Below the pieces are notes generated by a model, which was not told where the DNA came from, ran no database searches, and worked only from the letters and a program-made list of their open reading frames with translations. This document shows, piece after piece, positions 34,270-40,396 of a stretch of DNA of 40,396 nt. This DNA comes from an uncultured Anaerolineaceae bacterium (GTDB lineage Bacteria; Chloroflexota; Anaerolineae; Anaerolineales; Anaerolineaceae): positions 1 through 40,396 of the forward strand of contig CAKMKJ010000028.1 of the NCBI GenBank assembly GCA_927443345.1, given 5' to 3'. Both the position numbers and the translations under genes were made by a program. How positions within the stretch are numbered: position 1 is the stretch's first letter; each line of letters opens with the position of its first letter.

Positions 34270-35055
34270 CTAGAAAAAGAAGGGTGTAGACGAGGTGAGT
34301 CCGCTGAGTGCAGAAGAGAGAAAGCCCGGCACAGATTGCAGCAGCATCAAGATCACCAATGAGATGGCGGTGGCCATCCAGGCGCTGGAGCGCTTCAATC
34401 CGCTCAAGGGTCTGACCCCCACCAACAGCAGGATGATCTGCCAGATGAAATAAATATCAATCAATGCCAGCAAGGCAGCGGCAAAAGCAGCAAACCCTTT
34501 GATATCCCCGGTGATAAAACCCGAAAGACCAGGGTTGCTGACCACGGTTTTGGTGACCAACATGGCAACAATCTGCACCAGGAGCCGCACCCCCAGGGGC
34601 AGCATCGACCATCCGACCAGGTTGTAAGAGCGCATGTTTTGGCTGCGGCTGCCAGCCAGGGTGAGGCTGAGATGCAGCAAGCTGCTGAGCAGAAAAAACG
34701 AGACCCACAATCCAGCCAGGCTGGTGAGAATGGGGAACACGTAGAGGAACAGCGGCGAAGTGCGATTGGCCTGGGCGTTCATAAACTGCATTTGCTGCTC
34801 TTCAGAATAATACTGAAAACTCTCGGGCATGTTCAATCCCATTTGGATGATATTGCGCTTGATCGGTCCCGCCACCAGGGCGGCAAGGATAATCAGCACA
34901 GAGATCACCACAAGCGGCGTGAGCCAGACGGACTTCTCTTGTGAGGTGATCTTTTCAATGGTCTTTCCTGGTTTCGTGATTACCGGTAATATCCATTCGA
35001 AATGGAATGGATTCTTTTTTATTTTTTCTTTGATTTCAGTTTTATTGGTTTCCAT
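34270..35055 (-). CDS. Yip1-domain membrane protein
   Basis: A 261-residue protein with a charged cytosolic N-terminus (about 1-40) and five hydrophobic segments (about 46-66, 105-125, 150-172, 190-212 and 232-255), the arrangement of Yip1/YIF1-like proteins. The conserved-type LVGWSMLPLGVRLLVQIV block is present. Function in bacteria is unknown. It begins the operon of the MacB-like transporter, where Yip1-type genes often occur, which suggests a role in assembly or regulation of that system. The ATG at 35055 has an AGGGAG site; the longer frame to 35115 lacks one. Confidence 0.78.
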   Translation of the reverse strand: METNKTEIKEKIKKNPFHFEWILPVITKPGKTIEKITSQEKSVWLTPLVVISVLIILAALVAGPIKRNIIQMGLNMPESFQYYSEEQQMQFMNAQANRTSPLFLYVFPILTSLAGLWVSFFLLSSLLHLSLTLAGSRSQNMRSYNLVGWSMLPLGVRLLVQIVAMLVTKTVVSNPGLSGFITGDIKGFAAFAAALLALIDIYFIWQIILLLVGVRPLSGLKRSSAWMATAISLVILMLLQSVPGFLSSALSGLTSSTPFFF

Positions 35056-35113
35056 AAATCTCCCTATCTTGGCGCATATTAAATATTGACGCCAAAAAAT
35101 GATTATAAGTTCC

Positions 35114-35140
35114 ATTTTAAGAATTGTGCAGATTTGTCAA
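35114..35140 (-). promoter_or_regulatory. Promoter candidate of the transporter operon
   Basis: On the minus strand TTGACA (35140-35135) is followed after 15 nt by TAAAAT (35119-35114). A second -10-like TATAAT lies at 35107-35102. The spacing of the first pair is short, so the exact -10 is uncertain. Confidence 0.45.
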
Positions 35141-35262
35141 GAACCAATAAACCCCTGGTGATCACACCGCTAATGCTATAATCTTACCATTCTCGCAAGA
35201 GGTGCAAGGCATATTAATTATAATTGGGTCAGAAAAAAGGTTTGTTTATTTTGCCTCACCCC

Positions 35263-35562
35263 CATGAAAGTGTGTCCGTTGAAGGTGTGTGCGGCAAGAC
35301 TCACGATTACAGAGGGGGTTAGTTGGGGATTCCCCCTACGGGGGACTTCGCGCTTCGCATTGACGATGAGAATGGTAAATTGATCTTGGGCTTGCGCCAA
35401 GTGTTGTCCGTTGTAGGTGTGCGCGGTAATGCTCGCGATGACAGTATGGGTTCAGGTTGGGGATCGCTTCGCATTGACAAGGCAAGTGATTAATTGACCT
35501 CAAACCTACGCCAAGATTTGAACGATAAAGGCGTGTTTGGCAATGCTCGCGATGACAGAGAG
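35263..35562. repeat. Cluster of 100-nt dispersed repeats
   Basis: A partial copy (35263-35316) and two full copies (35342-35450 and 35460-35562) share ordered blocks: GATCGCTTCGCATTGACA, (T/G)GCGCCAAG, GTCCGTTG and AATGCTCGCGATGACAG. The copies differ at many positions, so the cluster is old. The remaining spacer 35056-35262 contains the operon promoter, an isolated TGCTATAAT on the plus strand at 35174-35182, and no gene. Confidence 0.8.
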
Positions 35563-35581
35563 ATTTTTTTAGGAGCACCAG

Positions 35582-36262
35582 ATGTTGGTCAAAATTGGAT
35601 CAGAGAACGGTTTCGTAGAAAAATCAATAGCCTGGGCGTTTGACCATCCCGGCTGTTTTGCGTATGGCGAAGATGACAAGGAAGCCATTTTACGCGTGCC
35701 GCAGGCGATGGTGGCTTATCAAGAATGGATCGGCAAGCATACGGAGGATTCGTGGCTTTCTGACCTGGGGGATTTCGACGTCAGGTTAATTGAAGCGCTT
35801 GAAAAACCCAAAGACGGATCGCCTTCGCGAGATTGGTTCCAGTTTGACGGGCAGCCGCTTAGCCAGTTGGAAGTAGAGCAAGGCCTCAAGCTGTTGAGTT
35901 GGTCGCGCGCGGATCTGCTGGATATCGCCACCTCTTTTTCAGACCAGGAACTTAATCAGACTTTTGAGGGTGAGCGCTGGTCCATCCGCGGGATTGTAGG
36001 ACATATCGCCAGCGCTGAAAACTGGTACCTTGACCGACTGGGGCTGGCGGATGGGTTAAAAGAGAATCGAGAAAAGGATGTTTTTGCAAGACTGATTGAG
36101 GTAAGAAAGAGGACGGTTGAAGTGCTTCCGTTATGGGTTGGGAATGGGGAGATTCGAGAGATAGACCTCGAGAAGTGGTCCGCGCGGAAGTTGCTGCGCC
36201 GGGTCGCTTGGCACGAGATGGATCATACTGGGCACATTGTGAAGTTGATGATGTTTTTATGA
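35582..36262 (+). CDS. DinB-fold protein with HicB-like N-terminal segment
   Basis: A 226-residue soluble protein. Residues 1-45 (VKIGSENGFVEKSIAWAFDHPGCFAYGEDDKEAILRV) look like the small beta-alpha-beta unit of HicB-type proteins, an inference from pattern alone. The rest resembles the DinB/YfiT four-helix family: RSWSIRG-type entry (GERWSIRGIVGHIASAENWYLDRL near residue 138) and a C-terminal HEMDHTGHI block. Together these supply the three His metal ligands. Such proteins are often metal-dependent thiol transferases or damage-response proteins, but this one's reaction is unknown. AGGAG lies 6 nt before the ATG. The upstream spacer is filled by dispersed repeats. Confidence 0.75.
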   Translation: MLVKIGSENGFVEKSIAWAFDHPGCFAYGEDDKEAILRVPQAMVAYQEWIGKHTEDSWLSDLGDFDVRLIEALEKPKDGSPSRDWFQFDGQPLSQLEVEQGLKLLSWSRADLLDIATSFSDQELNQTFEGERWSIRGIVGHIASAENWYLDRLGLADGLKENREKDVFARLIEVRKRTVEVLPLWVGNGEIREIDLEKWSARKLLRRVAWHEMDHTGHIVKLMMFL

Positions 36263-36267
36263 TTGGC

Positions 36268-36313
36268 GTAGGGGCAATTCATCGGGTAGGGACACGGCGC
36301 GCCGTGTCCTTAC
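36268..36313. repeat. Composite short palindromic repeat
   Basis: Half of the GTAGGGGCAATTCAT element (36268-36285) abuts a 28-bp element (36286-36313), arms GTAGGGACACGGCG and its complement with one mismatch. It lies between the DinB-like gene and a terminator. Confidence 0.8.
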
Positions 36314-36316
36314 AAC

Positions 36317-36351
36317 AAAAACGCGCCCTGCTGTATCGAAGGCGCGTTTTT
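36317..36351. terminator. Bidirectional terminator
   Basis: An 11-bp stem AAAAACGCGCC / GGCGCGTTTTT encloses a 13-nt loop, with T runs on both strands. It lies between the DinB-like gene (+) and the 29-residue ORF (-). Confidence 0.8.
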
Positions 36352-36378
36352 AAATATGGGTGGATGAGATACGTCTAA

Positions 36379-36468
36379 TCATTTGTTTTTGGATTCCAAA
36401 CCAATGAAACTAAACGCGGCGAACATGACGCCAAAAAAACCGACTACCAGATACACTACCATGGACAT
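36379..36468 (-). CDS. 29-residue membrane microprotein (candidate)
   Basis: On the minus strand an ATG at 36468 begins a 29-codon frame ending in TGA at 36381-36379. The product starts MSMVVYLVVGFFGVMFAAFS and ends in IGLESKNK. It is a single hydrophobic helix of about 20 residues with a short charged C-terminus, the classic layout of bacterial microproteins that bind larger membrane complexes. A GAAGG ribosome-binding site lies 5 nt upstream. A bidirectional terminator lies 28 nt after the stop. No partner is obvious. No promoter was identified with confidence. The remaining spacer to 36697 shows nothing else. Confidence 0.5.
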   Translation of the reverse strand: MSMVVYLVVGFFGVMFAAFSFIGLESKNK

Positions 36469-36697
36469 TCTTGCCTTCTACTTTCCGTGCTTTTCTATTG
36501 CACCTGTTTGGATGTTAAAACACGCGTTCTAACATTTAGTAACGATATAAGATATACGCAAAAGGCATCAAAAAAGTTCCGCGTTTTTGGGAGGCAATTT
36601 TGTTTTTGATGATTAGATTATCGGATAATTTGGAGCTATATTGAATTGAAACGACGTAAAAATAGTGCCTTTCGGGTTAAATTCTGCATAAATTCGT

Positions 36698-37753
36698 TTA
36701 TTGAAACACGCCGGCAATCTTTTCCCCGCAAAACGGACAAGCGCCCTCAAGTGTGACAAGGTTTTGGGTGATGCGATATCCGCAGCGCTGGATGAGCAGT
36801 TTCGTACACCTGGGGCAGTGAGTGTCTTCGAGCGAACCGACGCGCCCCGGAAGGTTGCCGGCATAGACGTAGCGCAGCCCGGCCTCCTGGCCAATTTCAG
36901 CGGCACGCTGCAGGTCCTCGGCAGAGGTAGGCGGAGCGTCTTGCATCTGGTAGTCGGGATGGTAGCCAGTGACATGCCAGGGGATATCCGCGGAGAGGGA
37001 GGTCAAGAAGCGCCCGGCCTGCCACATCTCTTCATTGGAATCGTTCAAGCCGGGGATGACCAGGGTGACCACCTCAACCCACAAGCCCAGTTCACGCGCC
37101 AGCTTGATCGTGTCGAGCACCGGCTGAAGACGCCCACCCATTTTGCGGTATTGGGCGTCTTGCATGCTTTTGAGATCCACCTTGAGCGCGTCAAGGTGTG
37201 GTCGGATAAAGGCGAGCGATTCGGGGGTGGCGAAACCGTTCGAGACCATGGCCGTTTTGAGTCCGCGTTTTTTGGCAAGTTTGAAGACTTCGGCGGCCCA
37301 TTCGATGCTGATCAGCGGTTCGTTATAAGAGGAGGCGATGGAGGATGCGCCACCGTCCACGGCGAGGGAGACCAGTTTCTCGGCGGAGACCTTGTGGATA
37401 GAGTCGATGGAGGGGTCCGCGCAGGGATCGCGCAGCACCTGTGAAGACTGCCAGTTCTGACAGAAGGAGCAGTGGAAGTTGCAGCCCAGCATGCCGAAGG
37501 TCAGCACCTGGCTGCCAGGCAAGAAGTGGCTGAAGGGTTTTTTCTCGATGGGGTCCATCTGCGCGCCATCTACATATCCCATGGGAACCATGAGGATGCC
37601 GTCCGTGTTGAAACGCACGCCGCACAGTCCGCGTTTGTTGGGGTAGATCAGGCAGCGGTGCGCGCAAGCCTGGCAACGGAGGTCATGGTTGTCGAGGCTT
37701 TCGAAGAGGCTGCCGGGTTGGGCGAGTTTGTCGAGCGCGGAGGGGGTATCCAT
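36698..37753 (-). CDS. amrS: AmmeMemoRadiSam system radical SAM enzyme
   Basis: A 351-residue radical SAM enzyme of the AmrS family. The cluster-binding motif CNFHCSFC has Cys91, Cys95 and Cys98, inside the typical GMLGCNFHCSFCQNWQSSQ stretch. An N-terminal group of four cysteines (27, 30, 34, 44) and a C-terminal zinc-ribbon-like pair (HCPRC...CPFCGEKI) are as expected for this family. The family is usually associated with Memo and AMMECR1 proteins, whose genes are not in this window. Its reaction is not established. The start at 37753 is chosen because a perfect TATAAT ends seven bases upstream, which would make the ATG nine bases earlier part of the -10 box. Confidence 0.93.
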   Translation of the reverse strand: MDTPSALDKLAQPGSLFESLDNHDLRCQACAHRCLIYPNKRGLCGVRFNTDGILMVPMGYVDGAQMDPIEKKPFSHFLPGSQVLTFGMLGCNFHCSFCQNWQSSQVLRDPCADPSIDSIHKVSAEKLVSLAVDGGASSIASSYNEPLISIEWAAEVFKLAKKRGLKTAMVSNGFATPESLAFIRPHLDALKVDLKSMQDAQYRKMGGRLQPVLDTIKLARELGLWVEVVTLVIPGLNDSNEEMWQAGRFLTSLSADIPWHVTGYHPDYQMQDAPPTSAEDLQRAAEIGQEAGLRYVYAGNLPGRVGSLEDTHCPRCTKLLIQRCGYRITQNLVTLEGACPFCGEKIAGVFQ

Positions 37754-37760
37754 TGTATAC

Positions 37761-37766
37761 ATTATA
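37761..37766 (-). promoter_or_regulatory. -10 box of amrS, probably leaderless
   Basis: TATAAT on the minus strand is separated from the amrS ATG by seven bases, the same spacing as at gatC, with no ribosome-binding site. The -35 region is a weak match. Confidence 0.55.
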
Positions 37767-37784
37767 GCTAAAAGATAAACCCAT

Positions 37785-37937
37785 TTAACCACGAAAGCCA
37801 CTAAAATATCCTTTGTAAAAAATTCAAAAAACGAAATAACTTTATACTAGACAATTTTCTTGATACAAACTTTTCGTGTTTGCCTTTTTGAACTGTTTTG
37901 AATTTCCCTTTAATATTTTGGTGATTTTCGTGGTTAA
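37785..37937. repeat. 153-bp inverted-repeat element with TTAACCACGAAA ends
   Basis: Left arm 37785-37809 and right arm 37913-37937 are complementary at 22 of 25 positions, each beginning TTAACCACGAAA. An inner pair AAATTCAAAA/TTTTGAATTT (37820-37829 and 37896-37905) extends the pairing. The interior is AT-rich with no ORF. The remaining spacer to 38041 shows nothing further of note. Confidence 0.75.
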
Positions 37938-38041
37938 GACCTTTGTTTTCTAGAATAATCCATCAAGGCGAAGAGCGATGACGGATTTATTCTAGAAATA
38001 ATTCGGTTTTTTGTTTAATCTTTGAGCGGCGCCCGGTAAAT

Positions 38042-38722
38042 CTAGAGGAAGGTAAATTCAAAAAGAATAGCCGAAAAACCTATCAGCATTAGCGGAGCTC
38101 TCACAAATCCGTCGCGACACCACATGAGAAAATCGCGTATGGCTGGTGCTACAGACATGTAATAATCTTGTGGAGCGATTGTTGGCAAGAAAAACACAAA
38201 AGCCATCGTCAATGAAATGATCCACTTCATCATGGTGTTGCTGCGGTAATAAATGAATGAAATAAACCAGCCGAGACAGATCAAAAAGAAATATGACAAA
38301 AATTGAACCAACATAGCTCTCAACCAAACAATTGTCGAATCATAAAACGCATTGGTGATTGATGAGATCGGCCAAATCAAGTTGTGTACGTTCAATATCA
38401 CCTGAGTTGCTATGGCAAAAACAACAGCCATTAAGCCTGCAACGGGAAGGTTAGCCAACATGAACGTTTTGCGTGAAATACCATTTGCCAACGCCACCCT
38501 GAAATGAGGACGAAAGTACAACAACCCGATAAGTAGGGAAAATACTCCGGCGGTCATCTCCACCGTCCCGGGCACGGACGATTGGCTCATATTAAAACCA
38601 CCGGTGCGGTAGAAAATGTAATCCGTAAGGATCACCACGCCCAACATCACAAGAACTCCGGCGACCATCATCCACTTATGACTTTTGGTAAGGTATTGCA
38701 TCGTTTGAAGTGTTCTATTCAT
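38042..38722 (-). CDS. ABC-type membrane permease of a YtrA-regulated operon
   Basis: A 226-residue membrane protein with six hydrophobic segments (about 18-36, 52-70, 88-110, 130-155, 165-183 and 203-224). The sequence has the look of the ABC-2 class permeases encoded next to YtrA-type regulators, with loops such as YFRPHFRVALANGISRKTFMLANLPVAG between TM2 and TM3. It pairs with the ATPase 19 nt upstream and lies third in the operon. An AAAGGGG site precedes the ATG. Substrate and direction are unknown; exporters of this type often respond to cell-wall or antibiotic stress. Confidence 0.8.
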   Translation of the reverse strand: MNRTLQTMQYLTKSHKWMMVAGVLVMLGVVILTDYIFYRTGGFNMSQSSVPGTVEMTAGVFSLLIGLLYFRPHFRVALANGISRKTFMLANLPVAGLMAVVFAIATQVILNVHNLIWPISSITNAFYDSTIVWLRAMLVQFLSYFFLICLGWFISFIYYRSNTMMKWIISLTMAFVFFLPTIAPQDYYMSVAPAIRDFLMWCRDGFVRAPLMLIGFSAILFEFTFL

Positions 38723-38741
38723 TTTTACTGCCCCTTTCTGC

Positions 38742-39602
38742 TCAATTGGTCAAACTGATGAAGACGTCTTGCAGTTTGGCAGGCATCAGATCCAGGCCCA
38801 GTTGAGAAATCAGTTCGTCATCCGCAGCGGTGCGGGTTTGGTAGAGGGTGGCGGATTTATAGCGACCCAGCGTTTCGCGGCTGATAACTTTCTTGTCTAC
38901 GGCATAGCGATCCACGGATTCTTGATCGCCAGAAACCGTATAGGCTAACTGCAAGATGCTATCGACAGGCTGATCAAGGAGCATGGCACCTTCCCTGAGC
39001 ATGATCACATCTTCCAGCAAGCGGGTAACCTCTTCAATCAAGTGCGTAGAGAGAATGACCGTATTTGGAGCGTCGTTGTAATGTGAGATCAGTTCCTTGT
39101 AGAAGAGATCGCGGTGGTTGGCGTCCAGGCCGAGAACGGGTTCGTCATAGATGGTGATGGGCGCATCGGAAGCAAGCGTTAGAACCAGCTTCAAAATTGT
39201 CAGGTAACCCGTTGAAAGACTGCTGATCTTCTTCCTGGGTTCCAATTTAAAGCGGTCAGATAAAGAAGCAGCATAATCAAGGTCAAAGCTCGGGTAGAAC
39301 CCTTTGGTGATCTTGAAAACTTCGCTCACGCGTGTCTCTTTGGGATAGAGTGTCTTTTCGGTCATGTAGAAGATGGTGCCCTGTATCTTGTCGTTTTCAA
39401 TGACAGGTTCGTCGTTGATATACACTTGTCCCTGGTCGGCGAAAATACGGTTGGTGATGATGTTTAGCAGGGTGGTCTTGCCTGCTCCGTTGCGTCCAAG
39501 CAGGCCGCAGATTTTGCCGTCGCTGATCGTAGCGGTAACGTCTTTCAATGCGACTGTCTTGCCATACGCTTTACTTACATGTCTAATCTCAATGCGGCTC
39601 AT
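38742..39602 (-). CDS. ABC transporter ATPase
   Basis: A 286-residue ATPase of the ABC-2 exporter type. Walker A is GLLGRNGAGKTTLLNI near residue 36. The Q-loop region is FYMTEKTLYPKETRV. The signature is degenerate (ISSLSTGYLTILKLVLTLAS near 131), as in YtrB/YtrE-like proteins, and Walker B is PITIYDEPVLGLD. The H-loop is in ILSTHLIEEV. The C-terminal 80 residues lie outside the nucleotide-binding core and may be regulatory. A GGAGG site stands 7 nt before the ATG. It overlaps the GntR gene by 14 nt. Confidence 0.92.
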   Translation of the reverse strand: MSRIEIRHVSKAYGKTVALKDVTATISDGKICGLLGRNGAGKTTLLNIITNRIFADQGQVYINDEPVIENDKIQGTIFYMTEKTLYPKETRVSEVFKITKGFYPSFDLDYAASLSDRFKLEPRKKISSLSTGYLTILKLVLTLASDAPITIYDEPVLGLDANHRDLFYKELISHYNDAPNTVILSTHLIEEVTRLLEDVIMLREGAMLLDQPVDSILQLAYTVSGDQESVDRYAVDKKVISRETLGRYKSATLYQTRTAADDELISQLGLDLMPAKLQDVFISLTN

Positions 39603-39993
39603 TAGAAATCCTCCCTTCAGCGGGTTCGATTTTGGTCGAAGAATTTAACATCTGACTAATCTCTTCGCGCGACAATCCCAGGTTTTTGGCTTCTTCCAGT
39701 ATGGGTAGTAAAAAATTCTGATAGAAGGCCTGTTTATGCTTAGCCATGATCTTTTCGTGTGCTCCCTGGCAAACAAACATGCCTACGCCGCGTTTCTTAT
39801 AGATGATGCCGTCATCCACCAGCAGATTAACCCCCCGGTTGACCGTGGCGGGATTGATTTTTAAGGTTACTGCCACTTCTGTGGTTGAGGGGATCTGCGT
39901 TTCTTCTGGATAGATGCCTTTCAGAATGTTGTCTTCAATCGATTCGGCCAGTTGGATAAAGATGGGTTTTTCATTTTCGGCGTCCAACTGCAT
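39589..39993 (-). CDS. GntR-family regulator, YtrA subfamily
   Basis: A 134-residue regulator with a winged helix at residues 8-75: PIFIQLAESIEDNILKGIYPEETQIPSTTEVAVTLKINPATVNRGVNLLVDDGIIYKKRGVGMFV. The short helical C-terminal part (about 80-134) is typical of YtrA dimers and lacks an FCD or UTRA effector domain. It heads the operon with an ATPase and permease, as in YtrABC. The start at 39993 has an AAGGAG site; the longer frame to 40017 does not. Its operator candidate lies just upstream. Confidence 0.93.
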   Translation of the reverse strand: MQLDAENEKPIFIQLAESIEDNILKGIYPEETQIPSTTEVAVTLKINPATVNRGVNLLVDDGIIYKKRGVGMFVCQGAHEKIMAKHKQAFYQNFLLPILEEAKNLGLSREEISQMLNSSTKIEPAEGRISNEPH

Positions 39994-40044
39994 GGTTTTA
40001 CTCCTTTCAATAAGCATGTGTTCCTGGTTTAGTATGTTGGTTAG

Positions 40045-40087
40045 TTAGTTATGTAATTAACTATATAACTAAATTTTGATTTGTCAA
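40045..40087 (-). promoter_or_regulatory. Promoter and YtrA-type operator of the regulator-ABC operon
   Basis: On the minus strand a TTGACA (40087-40082) and TATAGT (40065-40060) are 16 nt apart. An inverted repeat TTAGTTAT-N12-ATAACTAA (40045-40052 and 40065-40072) overlaps the -10 and the start region. YtrA of Bacillus subtilis is known to bind AGTGTA-N13-TACACT, so the half-site geometry here is very similar. Confidence 0.75.
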
Positions 40088-40112
40088 TAGGGAGTTTGTA
40101 AAACCTATTTTT

Positions 40113-40195
40113 TTGACCACGAAATACAGTTCTGGTAAGGGCAATTCATGAATTGCCCTTACATCAAACTCTTTTTCTCTGTGGTTCGTGGTTAA
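40113..40195. repeat. Nested repeat: CCACGAA arms around a perfect 28-bp palindrome
   Basis: Outer arms TTGACCACGAA..ACAG (40113-40129) and its near-complement CTGTGGTTCGTGGTTAA (40179-40195) flank GTAAGGGCAATTCA and its exact complement (40135-40162). This combines two dispersed repeat families in one site. The spacer around it has no gene. Confidence 0.8.
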
Positions 40196-40231
40196 GAATG
40201 GTTTTGTAAAGAATGTGATAAACTGACACAC

Positions 40232-40396
40232 ATGGACGAGAAAACATTAAAAACGCTTGAATTTCACAAGGTGATCGAGAAGCTGGCCGGGTTCGCTGCC
40301 TTCAGCGCGTCTGCTGAACTTGCGCACGCGCTCAGACCTGCCGCCACGCTGGCAGAAGCCCTTGAACGCCAGGCCAAGACCACCGAAGCCCGCCGT
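40232..40396 (+). CDS. mutS2: Endonuclease MutS2, N-terminal fragment (window edge)
   Basis: Only the first 55 codons lie in the window; the gene runs off the end. The residues MDEKTLKTLEFHKVIEKLAGFA, followed by an ELAHALRP-like block and TTEARR, match the start of MutS2 proteins, which commonly begin (M)xEKTLKxLEFxKI. MutS2 acts on branched DNA or collided ribosomes in other bacteria, but the active domains are not visible here. No Shine-Dalgarno is present. A weak -10 (TAAACT, 40219-40224) lies seven bases upstream, in keeping with a leaderless start. Confidence 0.82.
   Translation, partial: MDEKTLKTLEFHKVIEKLAGFAAFSASAELAHALRPAATLAEALERQAKTTEARR

Noticed and set aside
36701-37444. A 247-codon plus-strand frame opposite amrS
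   Set aside because: Antisense to a gene with intact radical SAM motifs; no start signals.

Overview
The window looks like a chromosomal segment of a bacterium in or near the Chloroflexota (class Anaerolineae). This is an inference from gene content and style, not from a marker-gene search. Pointers are Thr/Pro-rich low-complexity linkers in exported proteins, a DUF4332 protein, a YtrA-type ABC unit, a COG1361/MacB/Yip1 operon, genes without a Shine-Dalgarno directly downstream of TATAAT boxes, and abundant short palindromic and 'CCACGAA' type intergenic repeats. Most of the window is housekeeping. I see no transposase, integrase, phage gene or CRISPR array.

Layout. 1-5.6 kb (+): the end of an MFS transporter, glgC, and a P2A (calcium-type) cation ATPase, closed by a bidirectional terminator. 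5.6-9.0 kb (-): an operon of a large GT-C-like membrane protein, a polyprenyl-phosphate-type family 2 glycosyltransferase and rnhB, with tRNA-Pro(UGG) just upstream. 9.2-11.2 kb: an esterase lipoprotein, a YjjX-type nucleotide phosphatase and a DUF4332 protein. 11.3-18.8 kb: gatC-gatA, a YccF protein, a sugar nucleotidyltransferase, an aminotransferase, coaX with a small membrane protein on the minus strand, and gatB. gatC-gatA and gatB, split by about 4 kb, make the Asp/Glu-tRNA amidotransferase. 18.8-22.5 kb: a cytosolic GH13 enzyme (-) divergent from a PadR regulator followed by three tandem DUF2812 membrane proteins (+). 22.6-24.1 kb: gdhA preceded by a probable 38-residue leader ORF. 24.3-27.2 kb (-): hutU with two paralogous membrane-anchored proteins. 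hutU and gdhA could both feed glutamate metabolism, but no other hut gene is present.

27.2-30.4 kb holds a 700-bp gene-poor stretch, a small lipoprotein, a YpfJ-type zinc metallopeptidase, a methyltransferase (-) and a repeat-rich spacer. 30.4-35.1 kb (-) is a four-gene operon (Yip1-like membrane protein, MacB/LolD-type ATPase, a 591-residue CARDB/COG1361-like exported protein, MacB-like permease). 35.1-36.4 kb holds a cluster of about 100-nt repeats, a DinB-fold protein and short palindromes. 36.4-40.0 kb (-) carries an unannotated 29-residue membrane microprotein, the AmmeMemoRadiSam radical SAM enzyme and a YtrA-like GntR/ABC/permease operon with a clear promoter-operator. The window ends inside mutS2 (+).

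Most promising for novelty are the PadR/triple-DUF2812 module with a repeat-containing operator, the translated leader before gdhA, the COG1361-containing transporter operon, a coaX lacking a conserved Asp, probable leaderless genes, and three families of dispersed intergenic repeats. All functional calls come from reading motifs; no database search was run.
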